Source: Xanthobacteraceae bacterium | GTDB taxonomy: Bacteria; Pseudomonadota; Alphaproteobacteria; Rhizobiales; Xanthobacteraceae | Length of the DNA stretch: 64,000 bases | Direction of reading: 5' to 3' | Assembly (NCBI GenBank): GCA_028290465.1 | Contig: JAQGJU010000135.1 | Location: forward strand, 1-64,000 | In this document: in pieces, positions 27,309-36,137 of the stretch | Position numbering within the stretch: position 1 is the first letter of the stretch | How the letters are laid out: each line of letters begins with the position of its first letter | Translations under genes and position numbers: made by a program | Notes under the pieces: generated by a model | What the model was told of the DNA's origin: nothing | Database searches by the model: none | The model's input: the letters and a program-made list of their open reading frames with translations, nothing else

Positions 27309-28694
27309 TTACAAAAGTGGTTTGGGCGCAGCCGCGATGCCCATGTTCTCCAGCGTATAAGCAATCCGCAGGGCGATATCCTCGCGCCACGGCGCCGTGA
27401 TGATCTGCACGGCAATCGGAAGCGGCGACAGCGGCACCGGCACCGCCACCACCGGCAGGCCGATGAAAGAAATCGGCTGGGTATAGAGGCCGAGATTGGC
27501 CCGTACCGGCAGTTCGACGCCGTCGAGCACGAAATTCTGTTGGCCGATGGAAGGCGCGGTGCACGGCGTCGCCGGCGCCAGGATGGCGTCGACCTCGCCG
27601 AACAGTTCCAGCATGCGCTCACGGTACCAGCGACGGAATTTTTGCGAGGCGACCACCAACGAGGCCGGCACGATCGCGCCGGCGATCAACCGGTCGCGTA
27701 CTGCCGGGTCGAAATCATTGGCCCGCGTGCGCAGCCGGTCGAGATGCAGCGCCGCGCCCTCGGTCGCGGTGATCACGTAGGCGGCCTCGCGCGCGCGGAG
27801 CGCCTCCGGGATCGTGATGTCTCGTGTGACGTTGAGCGCCTTCGTAACGCGGCTCATCGCCTCATTGGCTTCGGGAAACAGGCCCTGGCGGAAATAGCCA
27901 TCGGCGACCGCGATGCGCAGTCCGTCGGCGCCGCGCGCGATCAGCGGCGCCACCGGTTGAACACCCCGGTCGACGCAGACCGGATCGTCGGCATCCGGCC
28001 CTTGCATCGCATCGTAGCTGATCGCCAGATCCGTGACCGAACGGGCGAATGGCCCAAGATGGTCCAAGCTCGCAACGAACGGAAAGCTGCGCGCGCGGGT
28101 CAGCCGGCCATAGGTCGGCTTCAGGCCGAAAATGCCGCACAGCGACGACGGCACCCGGATCGAGCCGTTGGTGTCGGAGCCGAGCGCCAGCGGCACCAGT
28201 CCGCCGCCAACCGCGCTGCCCGAGCCGCCCGACGAGCCGCCCGTCATGCGGGTCAGATCATGCGGATTGCGCGACGGACCGTCGTGCAGGTTTTCACCCG
28301 TAAAGTCGTAGGCGTATTCGCCCATGTTGAGCGCGCCGACCAGCACCGCGCCGGCGGCTTCCAGCCGTTCGATCAAGGGCTGATCGCGCGTGGCGGCCGG
28401 CCCGTCGCGGTTGATCTTCGATCCGGCGCGGGTCGCCAGGCCCTCGACATCGAACAGATTCTTGACCGCGAACGGCACACCGGCCAGCGGGCCCAGCGTC
28501 TCGCCGCGCTGACGCGCCGCATCGACGGCCTGGGCGCGTTCCAGGGCGCGCGGGGCGACCGTCGCCGTGAAGGCGTTGAGCTTCGGGTTGAGCGCGGCGA
28601 TCCGCGCCAGAGCGCCTTGCGTCACCGCAACGGCGCTGGCCTCGCCAGCCGACACGGCGGCCGCGATCTCGCTGGCCTTTGACCAATGATCCAT
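27309..28694 (-). CDS. atzE: AtzE-family amidase (1-carboxybiuret hydrolase catalytic subunit)
   Basis: 461 aa amidase-signature enzyme. The Ser-cisSer-Lys triad is complete: Lys78 (FAVKNLFD), Ser155 (MTGGSSGGSGSA) and Ser178 (GSDTNGSIR). In s-triazine degraders AtzE with AtzG deaminates 1-carboxybiuret to a dicarboxyurea that yields allophanate. The start at 28694 is placed directly after atzG (7-nt gap), since the family begins near there; an open frame further upstream overlaps atzG. The related HpxY acts in oxalurate metabolism and is the main alternative. Confidence 0.9.
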   Translation of the reverse strand: MDHWSKASEIAAAVSAGEASAVAVTQGALARIAALNPKLNAFTATVAPRALERAQAVDAARQRGETLGPLAGVPFAVKNLFDVEGLATRAGSKINRDGPAATRDQPLIERLEAAGAVLVGALNMGEYAYDFTGENLHDGPSRNPHDLTRMTGGSSGGSGSAVGGGLVPLALGSDTNGSIRVPSSLCGIFGLKPTYGRLTRARSFPFVASLDHLGPFARSVTDLAISYDAMQGPDADDPVCVDRGVQPVAPLIARGADGLRIAVADGYFRQGLFPEANEAMSRVTKALNVTRDITIPEALRAREAAYVITATEGAALHLDRLRTRANDFDPAVRDRLIAGAIVPASLVVASQKFRRWYRERMLELFGEVDAILAPATPCTAPSIGQQNFVLDGVELPVRANLGLYTQPISFIGLPVVAVPVPLSPLPIAVQIITAPWREDIALRIAYTLENMGIAAAPKPLL

Positions 28695-28701
28695 GTGCGC
28701 C

Positions 28702-28890
28702 TCAGGCCCGGAAGATCGGCGCCGGCTCGGCGTCGTCCGGCAGCGCGAAAGCTGCGACGTCGGCGCCAAACCGCAAGGCAACGATGAGATTGGCCCGGAT
28801 CGCCGGCTTGAACGCCGGGTCCGCCGGCAGGCCGAGCGCCGCGCAAGCGGCCTCGATGAACGGGTCGAGATCTTCAGGCGAACCAAGCAT
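28702..28890 (-). CDS. atzG: AtzG-like small subunit (DUF4089)
   Basis: 62 aa, three short helices: DPFIEAACAALGLPADPAFK, RANLIVALRFGADVAAF and a short acidic Pro-containing tail. This matches AtzG/HpxX proteins, which complete and stabilise the AtzE amidase as a small tethering subunit. Directly upstream of atzE on the same strand, with the tight spacing expected for co-translated subunits, and 22 nt after the transporter ATPase. Confidence 0.87.
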   Translation of the reverse strand: MLGSPEDLDPFIEAACAALGLPADPAFKPAIRANLIVALRFGADVAAFALPDDAEPAPIFRA

Positions 28891-28912
28891 TCCGCGATCC
28901 TTTCCGCAAACA

Positions 28913-30607
28913 TTACACCGGCGGATGCGGGATGGCGCTCAACAGCTCACGCGTGTACTCCGCCTCTGGGGCGTTGAGTACGCGGCTGGTCGCACCTTCC
29001 TCGACGATTCGTCCGTTGCGCATCACGATGACATGATCGCACAGTAGGCGCACCACCTCCAGGTCATGCGACACGAACAGGTAGCTCATGCCGAGGGCCG
29101 CTTTGAGATCCTGCAGCAGGTTGAGCACCACCGCCTGGACCGACACGTCCAATGCCGCGGTCGGCTCGTCCAGGATTACCAGTTCCGGGTTGAGGGCGAT
29201 GGCCCGGGCGATGCCGACGCGGGCCTTTTGCCCGCCCGACAACTGGTGCGGAAACCGGTCGAGGAATTCGAGCGGCAGCCCGACCAGCCGGGCCAGCTCC
29301 TCGCAGCGCGCCCGCACCGCATCCTTGCCGTCGAGATCGCCGAGCCGCAGGATCGGATCGGCGATGGCGCGCGCGGCCGTGAAGCGCGGGTTCAGGCTGT
29401 CGGTCGGATCCTGGAACACCATCTGGATGCGGCGACGCAGCGGCAGCTTGGCGAACTGCTTGGCGGGGATTTCGGCGATGTCCTCGCCGTCGAACATGAT
29501 GCTGCCCGACGTAGTGTCTGTCAGCCGGTTGATCATCATCGAGGTGGTCGACTTGCCGCAGCCGGATTCCCCGACCAGGCCAAGGCTGCTGCCGCGCGCC
29601 AGCGAAAAGCTGATGCCGTCGACGGCGCGGAATGCTTGGCTGTCGGTCGCCGGCTCGCGCTTGAAGAATTGCGCCATCGTCTTGGTGACGCCCTGGCGCG
29701 GATATTCCTTCACCAGATTTTCAACCACCAGGAACGGCGTCGTGGTGTCGACCGGCTGCGGCGCCAGGACCGGCGTCGCCTCGCCTTCCGGCAGCAGATC
29801 GCGCAAGGTCACGCCGGGACGCGGCGTCGCCCGCATCAGTTTGCGCGTATAGGCATGCGACGGCGCTTTGAATATCGTGTCGGACTTCGCGGTCTCGACC
29901 ACGCGGCCCTTCTCCATCACCACGACGCGGCTGCAATAGGTCGCGGCAAGGCCCAGATCGTGCGTGATCAAGATGGTCGACATGCCCTGTTCCCGCGTCA
30001 GTTCGACGATCAGCTCCATCACGGTCTTCTGCGTGGTGACGTCGAGGCCGGTGGTCGGCTCGTCGGCGATCAGCAATTGCGGCCGGCAGGCCAGCGCCAG
30101 CGCGATGACGATGCGCTGGCACATGCCGCCGGACAGTTCGAACGGATACGCATGATAGCGCTCCTCGGGCCGCGCGATCCTGACCTTGCGCAGGATCTCG
30201 ATGGCCTTTTCCTTCACATTGCCCGGCTCGGCCTGGACATGCTCCAGCAGCACGTCCTCGATCTGGCGCCCGACCTTGCGGATCGGATTGAGCGCGGCGC
30301 GCGGGTTCTGGAAGATCATCGAGATTTCGCGGCCGCGCAGATCGCGCATCTCATCTTCAGAGGCGGTCGCGACATCGATGCTGGTGAACTGGATGGCGCC
30401 CTGCGCAATGCGGCCGGCGCGATCCAGAATGCGCATCACGGCGAACGAGGTGACGGATTTGCCGGAACCCGACTCGCCGACAATGGCCAGCGTCTCGCCC
30501 TTGCCGACGCTGATGTCGACATGTTCGATGGCCTTCACCACGCCGCGACGCGTAGCGAATTCGACGGTCAGGTCGCGGACATCCAGCAGCGGCATGGTTT
30601 CGGTCAT
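28913..30607 (-). CDS. Fused DppD-DppF-type ABC transporter ATPase
   Basis: 564 aa with two complete ATPase domains in one chain: first half ~5-270 (GESGSGKSV, ELSGGMCQRI, LLIADEPTTGLD), second half ~290-560 (GESGCGKST, QLSGGQKARV, LVILDEPTAALD). It powers the dipeptide/oligopeptide-class importer encoded upstream. ATG 30607 (MTETMPLLDVRDLTVEF) follows the permease stop by 2 nt; upstream in-frame residues are not ABC-like. Placed between the permeases and atzGEH, so the imported solute is probably a substrate or precursor for AtzEG. Confidence 0.92.
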   Translation of the reverse strand: MTETMPLLDVRDLTVEFATRRGVVKAIEHVDISVGKGETLAIVGESGSGKSVTSFAVMRILDRAGRIAQGAIQFTSIDVATASEDEMRDLRGREISMIFQNPRAALNPIRKVGRQIEDVLLEHVQAEPGNVKEKAIEILRKVRIARPEERYHAYPFELSGGMCQRIVIALALACRPQLLIADEPTTGLDVTTQKTVMELIVELTREQGMSTILITHDLGLAATYCSRVVVMEKGRVVETAKSDTIFKAPSHAYTRKLMRATPRPGVTLRDLLPEGEATPVLAPQPVDTTTPFLVVENLVKEYPRQGVTKTMAQFFKREPATDSQAFRAVDGISFSLARGSSLGLVGESGCGKSTTSMMINRLTDTTSGSIMFDGEDIAEIPAKQFAKLPLRRRIQMVFQDPTDSLNPRFTAARAIADPILRLGDLDGKDAVRARCEELARLVGLPLEFLDRFPHQLSGGQKARVGIARAIALNPELVILDEPTAALDVSVQAVVLNLLQDLKAALGMSYLFVSHDLEVVRLLCDHVIVMRNGRIVEEGATSRVLNAPEAEYTRELLSAIPHPPV

Positions 30608-30609
30608 GG

Positions 30610-31497
30610 TCAGGTCCGCCGTTGCGGGTCGACGATATCGCGCAGACCGTCGCCGAGCAGGTTGAAGCAGAACACCGCGATCATCAACGCAAGACCGGGA
30701 AACAGCGCGATCCACCATTCGCCCGATACGATGAAGGCCGCGCCCTCGGCCACCATGATGCCCCACTCGGCCTGCGGCGGGCGCACGCCGAGGCCGATGA
30801 ACGACAAACCAGCCGCGTTCAGGATCGCGTAGCCCATGGTCAGCGACATCTGCACCACCATGATTGGCATGATGTTGGGCAGTATCTGCGTCAGCAGGAT
30901 GCGAAACTCGCCGTTGCCGGACAGCCGCGCCGCCTGCACGAAGCCGGCCTCGCGGCGCACATTGGCCTCGGAGCGCGCGACGCGGGCATAGAGCGGGAAA
31001 TTCACGATCGCGGTCGCGATCACGATGTTGGTCACCGTGTTGCCGAGCGCCGCCACGATGCCCATCGCCAGCACGAACAGCGGGAACGCCATGATGGTGT
31101 CGGAGATCCGTCCGACGATGCGGTCGGTCCAGCCACCAAAAAAACCGGCGGCGACGCCGGCGAGGCCCCCCATGGCGAACACCAGCGCGACGGATGCGAT
31201 GGCGATGCCGAAATCGAGCCGGGTCGCCACGATGACGCGGCTGAAGATGTCGCGGCCGAGCTGATCGGTGCCGAACCAGTGCCGCGCCGACGGCGGCTTG
31301 AGCGCCTGCGCGGTGTCGCTCTGCAACGGATCAATCGGTACCAGATGCGGACCGAAGATCGCCGTGACCACGATCAGCACGAACAGGCCGAACGCGAACG
31401 CGGTGACCGGATTTTCCGCCAGAACGTAGCGGGTATGCTGGAGGGTGGCGAGGAGCCCGGTCACGGGCCGCACGCCGGTGACGGTGATGTCCCTCAT
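30610..31497 (-). CDS. DppC-type ABC transporter permease
   Basis: 295 aa with an N-terminal TM, a periplasmic segment and five further TMs. Seen: the DppC/OppC N-terminal motif HWFGTDQLGRDIFSRVIVAT and an EAA-type loop near EFRILLTQILPNIMPIM. The start codon overlaps the upstream permease stop (ATGA), so the two permeases are translationally coupled. Confidence 0.93.
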   Translation of the reverse strand: MRDITVTGVRPVTGLLATLQHTRYVLAENPVTAFAFGLFVLIVVTAIFGPHLVPIDPLQSDTAQALKPPSARHWFGTDQLGRDIFSRVIVATRLDFGIAIASVALVFAMGGLAGVAAGFFGGWTDRIVGRISDTIMAFPLFVLAMGIVAALGNTVTNIVIATAIVNFPLYARVARSEANVRREAGFVQAARLSGNGEFRILLTQILPNIMPIMVVQMSLTMGYAILNAAGLSFIGLGVRPPQAEWGIMVAEGAAFIVSGEWWIALFPGLALMIAVFCFNLLGDGLRDIVDPQRRT

Positions 31498-32507
31498 CCT
31501 TCCATCCTTACCCGCGGGTCGATGATGCCGTAGAAGACGTCGATCAGCAGATTGAGCGCGACGTACATCACGGCCATGGTCAGCACGAAGCCTTGCACCG
31601 GCGCGAAGTCCGACGAGATCAGCGCTTCGACTGCGAACGAGCCGATGCCCGGCCACGCGAACACTTTCTCGACCAGCACGTTGGCGCCGAGCAGGAACGA
31701 GAACACCATGCCCAATGTCGTGACCACCGGCAGCATCGCGTTACGGAACGCGTAGGTGACGATCACGGTGCTGGGTTTGAGACCGCTGGCCCGCGCGGTG
31801 CGCACGAAATCGGATGACAACACCGCCAGCATCGAAGCCCGCGTCATCCGGGCAATCGGCGCCAGCGAAAAGATCGCCAGCGTCATCGCCGGCAGGATCA
31901 ACTGGTTGAAGCTCGCACGGAACATGCCGAAGTCACGGGCGATGATGCTGTCGATCAGATAGAATCCGGTGACCGAAGGTGGCGTGGTCGCGAACACGTC
32001 GATGCGGCCGAGCGGCGCCGGCGACCAGCCGAGTTGGTAATAGAAGACGTAGACCAGGATCAAGCCCGTGAAAAACACCGGCAGTGATACGCCGGCCGTT
32101 GTCAGCACCCGACAGAAGTGGTCGATCCACGATCCCGGCCGGGTCGCCGCCATGATGCCGAGCGGCACCGCGATCAGCACCGATACGATCAGGCCGAGCA
32201 GCGTCAGTTCGGCGGACGCCGGCAGCCGCGCCCGGATCTCGGCCGCGACCGGCTGGCCGGTGGTCAGTGAATTGCCGAGATCGCCACGCGCGAGATCGCC
32301 GACATAGTCGAAGAACTGAACGATCAGCGGCTTGTCGAAGCCGAGCTTGACGCGGATCTGTTCGATCGCCGCCTTGTCGGCGGCCGGCCCGGCGAAATAC
32401 GCTGCCGGGTCGCCGGGAAGCGCGCGCGTCAACAGGAAGGTGACGATCACCACCCCGATCAGGCTCGGGATCGCGAGCAGCAAACGCTTGAGGATCATTG
32501 TCAGCAT
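31494..32507 (-). CDS. DppB-type ABC transporter permease
   Basis: 337 aa with six TMs. The N-terminus (ILKRLLLAIPSLIGVVIVTF, then LPGDPA) and the loop ASGLKPSTVIVTYAFRNAML near the coupling helix are typical of DppB/OppB. It pairs with the next permease. A 95-bp repeat element separates it from the binding-protein gene upstream. Confidence 0.93.
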   Translation of the reverse strand: MLTMILKRLLLAIPSLIGVVIVTFLLTRALPGDPAAYFAGPAADKAAIEQIRVKLGFDKPLIVQFFDYVGDLARGDLGNSLTTGQPVAAEIRARLPASAELTLLGLIVSVLIAVPLGIMAATRPGSWIDHFCRVLTTAGVSLPVFFTGLILVYVFYYQLGWSPAPLGRIDVFATTPPSVTGFYLIDSIIARDFGMFRASFNQLILPAMTLAIFSLAPIARMTRASMLAVLSSDFVRTARASGLKPSTVIVTYAFRNAMLPVVTTLGMVFSFLLGANVLVEKVFAWPGIGSFAVEALISSDFAPVQGFVLTMAVMYVALNLLIDVFYGIIDPRVRMEG

Positions 32508-32571
32508 GCGCTTTGCTCCCTGGCTTCGTGCATCAGCAACATCCTCGCGTCTTACGTGCTCGCTCTCTCCG

Positions 32572-32666
32572 CCTCATCCTGAGGAGCGACCGAAGGGCGC
32601 GTCTCGAAGGATGGGGCGGCCCCATGGTTCGAGACGCGTTCCTTCGGAACGCTCCTCACCATGAGG
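32572..32666. repeat. REP-like palindromic element inside the transporter operon
   Basis: Imperfect inverted repeat with ends CCTCATCCTGAGGAGCG and CGCTCCTCACCATGAGG and inner GTCTCGAA/TTCGAGAC arms, forming a long hairpin. This sequence type is widespread in Bradyrhizobium-like intergenic DNA. It sits between the binding protein and the DppB permease, where it could protect upstream mRNA or lower expression of the genes behind it. Confidence 0.85.
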
Positions 32667-32690
32667 CCGATTTGACTCGGTGCCACCCGC

Positions 32691-34307
32691 CTACGCCTTC
32701 ACCAGCGCCCGATAGTCCAGCCGCCGGTGGAACCAGTACTGATAACCCGAGATGTTCTTCTGCGTCGCGATGTTGACGTAGGGCTGATACAGCGGAACGC
32801 GCGGCATGTCGGCGAACGCAACGTCGACGAAGCCCTTCACGTCCTTTTCGTAGGCCGGCTTGTCGCCATTGGCTGCCGCCGTTACGGCGCCGTCGATGTA
32901 GCCGTCGATTTCCTTCGACTGATAGTTCATCGTGTTGAAGATCGAATTCTTGCCGTGGTAGCACCAGATGAAGAAGTACTCGGGATAATCCAGCCAGCCC
33001 GAGAACACGTTGGTGTAGAGCGGCAGCACCTTCTTGTTCAGTTCGGTGCGCCAGTTGGCGCCCGGGATCTTGTTGATCGTCACCTTGATGCCGATCTGCG
33101 CGAGGCTCTCCTGCGTCAGCACGCAGAGCGGCTCGTTGACGCCGGCAAAACCCAGATCAAACGACAGCGTGGTCTCAAAGCCGTTCGGGAAGCCGGCTTC
33201 CGCCAGCAGCGCCTTGGCCTTGGCGATATCGGTGTTGAAGCCATGCGCCTGCGGCCACGCGACCTCGGTCGCCTTGCCAGCCGGCGCGCCGAAGCACGGC
33301 TTGGCCAGCCCGAACAGCACCGCGTCCATGATCTTCTGGTACGGCAGCGCATAGGCGATGGCCTGGCGCACCTTCGGATTGTCGAAGGGCGGAATCTTCA
33401 CGTTCATGCCGATGTACTGGATGCCGTTCGAGTACGGCGTCGAAATGATGTTGAGCTTGCCGGCGCCCTTGAGCTCGACGAAATCCTTGTTCGGCAGATC
33501 GTACGAGATGTCGGCGTCGCCGCGCTCCAGCAGCGCGCGACGGTTGCCGGCCGACGGTACCATGCGCCACACGATGCGCTTGACCTTCGGCATCGGGCCG
33601 CCGACCCATTTGTCGTTGCGCTCCATGACGACTTCGGTGCCGGCGGTCCAGCTCGCCACCCGATAGGCGCCGCTGCCGGCGGTGTTCTGCTTGGTATATT
33701 CGAGACCCCACGGATCCTTCTCGGTGGCGTGCTTCTGCACCAGACCGGAATTCATCACGCAGGGCACGATGACGGCGAGATCCGGAATCGTCAGCCGGTC
33801 CTTGCGCAGGAAATCGACGCGCACCGTGTGATCGTCGACCACGACGAACTGCTCGGGCTTGGTCAGCGAACCGGCGCTCATCTGGAAGGTCGGGAAACCG
33901 CCGACGCTGACGGCGCGGTCGAGCGACCACTTCACGTCCTTGGCGGTGACCGGCGTACCGTCATGGAAGGTCGCGTTCTTCTTCAGCTTGAAGGTCGCCG
34001 ACATGTCGCCGACGTTCATGTCCTCGGCGAGTTCGGGCTTGAACTTGTCACGGTCGTAATACGCCGTGCCGTCGACCGTCTTCATCTCGTGGCTGATCAG
34101 GCGGTCGTAGCAATTCCACGACACCTCATAGCCCGGCACGTTGGTGCCGACGCCGTGGATGTCGACGTTATTGGGGCCGCTTTCGGAGACGATCAGCAAC
34201 GTCTCGGCGCGCGACTGCGCCTTGGCGGGCGAGAAAACCGCGGGCGCGCTGACCGCGCCGCTGGCGGCGACCGCCGTCACCGATTTGAGAAAATCGCGGC
34301 GCTTCAT
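32691..34307 (-). CDS. Extracellular solute-binding protein, family 5 (dipeptide/oligopeptide type), Tat-type signal
   Basis: 538 aa. The N-terminus MKRRDFLKSVTAVAASGAV carries a twin-arginine motif (RRDFLK), so export is probably folded via Tat, with cleavage near AKAQ. The body is an SBP_bac_5 fold: WNCYDRLISHEM near the start, the LAEDMNVGDMSATFKLKKNA segment and the conserved NKVLPLY region toward the end. It is the first gene of the minus-strand operon leading to atzGEH and gntR. SBP-5 proteins bind peptides but also opines, nickel complexes and other solutes; here a ureide-like molecule is suggested by context only. Confidence 0.92.
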   Translation of the reverse strand: MKRRDFLKSVTAVAASGAVSAPAVFSPAKAQSRAETLLIVSESGPNNVDIHGVGTNVPGYEVSWNCYDRLISHEMKTVDGTAYYDRDKFKPELAEDMNVGDMSATFKLKKNATFHDGTPVTAKDVKWSLDRAVSVGGFPTFQMSAGSLTKPEQFVVVDDHTVRVDFLRKDRLTIPDLAVIVPCVMNSGLVQKHATEKDPWGLEYTKQNTAGSGAYRVASWTAGTEVVMERNDKWVGGPMPKVKRIVWRMVPSAGNRRALLERGDADISYDLPNKDFVELKGAGKLNIISTPYSNGIQYIGMNVKIPPFDNPKVRQAIAYALPYQKIMDAVLFGLAKPCFGAPAGKATEVAWPQAHGFNTDIAKAKALLAEAGFPNGFETTLSFDLGFAGVNEPLCVLTQESLAQIGIKVTINKIPGANWRTELNKKVLPLYTNVFSGWLDYPEYFFIWCYHGKNSIFNTMNYQSKEIDGYIDGAVTAAANGDKPAYEKDVKGFVDVAFADMPRVPLYQPYVNIATQKNISGYQYWFHRRLDYRALVKA

Positions 34308-34521
34308 TCAAACCTCCCGATGCCCATGTGCTGCATCGGGTTCCGCAAGGCTCATGCCAGTTTGGCAAGGCGGCGCGATTTTTCGCTAAATCATTGCGAC
34401 AAAAAAATTATCTTCCGATTCCGGTCCTTGAATCGCTATCGGCACCAAAACAGCATTGCATACAATCGATATAAATATGCACTCATATTAGGCAATTTTG
34501 CGGAGAAAGGCCGGCAAAGCG
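34308..34521. other. Promoter region of the atzGEH-transporter operon
   Basis: 214 nt, AT-rich relative to the neighbourhood (34380-34500). It contains the candidate GntR operator at 34456-34465 and presumably the operon promoter. The sulfurtransferase gene ends at its far side. Confidence 0.6.
34456..34465. promoter_or_regulatory. Candidate GntR/FCD operator TTGCATACAA (transporter side)
   Basis: Differs in one base from the perfect palindrome TTGTATACAA at 21736-21745. It lies ~150 nt upstream of the binding-protein start, almost the same distance as the other site from biuH. Confidence 0.55.
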
Positions 34522-35400
34522 TCAGGCGGGCCCGGTCTGGACCGGCCGCGCCGGATCTTCGGCCCATTCGGACATCGAGCCGTCGTACAGCGTCACGCCG
34601 GGCCGGCGCAGGATCTCGGACAGCACGAACCAGTTGGTCGCGGCCTGCTGCCCGGTGTTGCAATAGTTGACCACCGGACCGCCGGGCACCGGCGCGAACA
34701 GCGTCGTCAGTTCGGCCGGCGATTTCAGCCGCTTCGTCTCCGTGTCGAACGCCTTGGCGTGATCGAGATGCACGGCGTCCGGCAGACGTCCGGCGCGCGC
34801 GGCCTGCGGGCTTTTCTCCTTGCCCTCGAAATAGCCGGCCGAACGGCTGTCGAGCAGCACCGCGTTGTGTGCGCCGACAGCACCTTCGACGGCGGCCCGG
34901 TCGGACCGCAGATCGGATTGCAGCTTGACCGGATAGTCAGACGCTGCGGCGGCTGGATGTCCCTGCCCGGCCTCTACCGGCCGCGCCGGATCGGCACGCC
35001 ACGCCAGCATCCCGCCATCCAGCAGCGACACCGCGCCGTGTCCGGCGATCTTGAGTGTCCAATAGACCCGCGCCGCCGCGCTGAAATCGCCGACATGGGT
35101 GCCAGCCGACACGATTACGACATGACGGTTTGGGGTCAGCCCGACGCCGCCGAGCAGTGCCGCCAATACTTTGGGCTCCGGCAACAGGCCGGTCGCCATG
35201 CCCTTCACGGCGCGCCAACCGCCCTTCGCGTAGTCGGTATGGATCGCGCCCGGCACATGGCCCTGCTCATACGCCTCTCGGCCGCCGCCATCGACCGCCG
35301 AACGAATGTCGAGCACCAGCAATGACGCATCGTTGAGATGCGCCGCCAGCCAATCGGCCGACACCAAGGGCGGGAAGCGGTCGGCGGACGTATCGGGCAT
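34522..35400 (-). CDS. sseA: Two-domain rhodanese-type sulfurtransferase (SseA-like)
   Basis: 292 aa with two rhodanese domains (~10-145 and ~165-288). The second has the active-site Cys247 in NYCNTGQQA, which carries the persulfide; the first is inactive, as is usual for this fold (no Cys at that point). It transfers sulfane sulfur from thiosulfate or 3-mercaptopyruvate to an acceptor such as cyanide. The CNTGQQA loop differs from the CGSGVTA of 3-mercaptopyruvate enzymes and is more like thiosulfate-type members. It follows cysH by 32 nt and may be the last gene of the sulfur operon. Confidence 0.88.
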   Translation of the reverse strand: MPDTSADRFPPLVSADWLAAHLNDASLLVLDIRSAVDGGGREAYEQGHVPGAIHTDYAKGGWRAVKGMATGLLPEPKVLAALLGGVGLTPNRHVVIVSAGTHVGDFSAAARVYWTLKIAGHGAVSLLDGGMLAWRADPARPVEAGQGHPAAAASDYPVKLQSDLRSDRAAVEGAVGAHNAVLLDSRSAGYFEGKEKSPQAARAGRLPDAVHLDHAKAFDTETKRLKSPAELTTLFAPVPGGPVVNYCNTGQQAATNWFVLSEILRRPGVTLYDGSMSEWAEDPARPVQTGPA

Positions 35401-35432
35401 GCAGGTCTCCGCTAGCGTTATCGTTCGACGCT

Positions 35433-36137
35433 CTATCGCTCGACGCTATGGATACCACATTCCGTCCGACCGGTGCCGCGCCAACGGCCGGCGCGAGGAT
35501 CCTCGCCCGGACGGATGCGGCTGGTGCATGGCATGCAACCGACCGAGCCGAAGCCCTGCGCGGCGAGCGGATGCCGCGGCAGGCCGGCGGCATCGAACAT
35601 CTCGACGATCGCGCTCTGGCTGATGCCGGCGAGCGGATTGAACTTGAGGCGCGAACCGTCCAGTTCAACCGCCGGCAGCGAGAGGCGTGCGCCACCCTGA
35701 AAGCGTTTGCGACCGTTGATCCAACCGTCGAAGCCGGCAAGCGCGCGCGCCAATGGCAGCACCTTGCGGATGTTGCAGCAACGGTCTGGATCCGCCGCCC
35801 ACAGATCCTTCTCGGCGTCCTGCGCCGCCAGATCGTTCGGCGATGGCGCAAACGTGCGCACGTCCGTCAGGCCCAGATGCGCGGTCAATTCATCCCGGTA
35901 CGACAGCGTCTCCGTAAACAGCCAGCCGGTGTCGAGAAACAGCACCGGAAGCGCGCGATCGACGTCGGCCACCAGCTTGAGCAGCACGGCGGATTCCGTG
36001 CCGAACGACGACACCACCGCGAGCCGCCCTTCGGGCATTTGCCGCACCGCCTCCGCGACGATCTCAACGGGCGCAGCGCCCTCGAGCAATCGATTGAGCG
36101 GGGGAATGACGCTGTGCAAGGCTTCGGCTTCGGTCAT
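35433..36137 (-). CDS. cysH: Assimilatory adenylylsulfate (APS) reductase CysH
   Basis: 234 aa, PAPS-reductase fold with SSFGTESA as nucleotide loop. Cys120-Cys121 and Cys201-Cys204 (RCCNIRK and GCMPCTSR) bind a [4Fe-4S] cluster, so the substrate is APS rather than PAPS. Cys227 in the C-terminal RTECGIH motif is the catalytic residue. It reduces APS to sulfite and AMP using thioredoxin. The start overlaps the DUF934 stop (ATGA). Confidence 0.95.
   Translation of the reverse strand: MTEAEALHSVIPPLNRLLEGAAPVEIVAEAVRQMPEGRLAVVSSFGTESAVLLKLVADVDRALPVLFLDTGWLFTETLSYRDELTAHLGLTDVRTFAPSPNDLAAQDAEKDLWAADPDRCCNIRKVLPLARALAGFDGWINGRKRFQGGARLSLPAVELDGSRLKFNPLAGISQSAIVEMFDAAGLPRHPLAAQGFGSVGCMPCTSRIRPGEDPRAGRWRGTGRTECGIHSVER

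Noticed and set aside
26886-28890. hpxXYZ (oxalurate catabolism) naming for the small subunit, amidase and NTF2-like protein.
   Set aside because: Possible by family, but the same block has allophanate hydrolase and a biuret-hydrolase-like gene and lacks hpxW, so the Atz names fit better. Kept as an alternative in the entries.
29066-30832. Long open frame (588 codons) on the plus strand opposite the fused ABC ATPase.
   Set aside because: It mirrors the ATPase codons, is rich in Arg/His/Gln as expected of antisense frames in high-GC DNA, and has no ribosome site or family motif.
32727-34670. Plus-strand frame of 647 codons opposite the SBP5 gene.
   Set aside because: Antisense shadow of a clear SBP5 protein; composition atypical and no domain.
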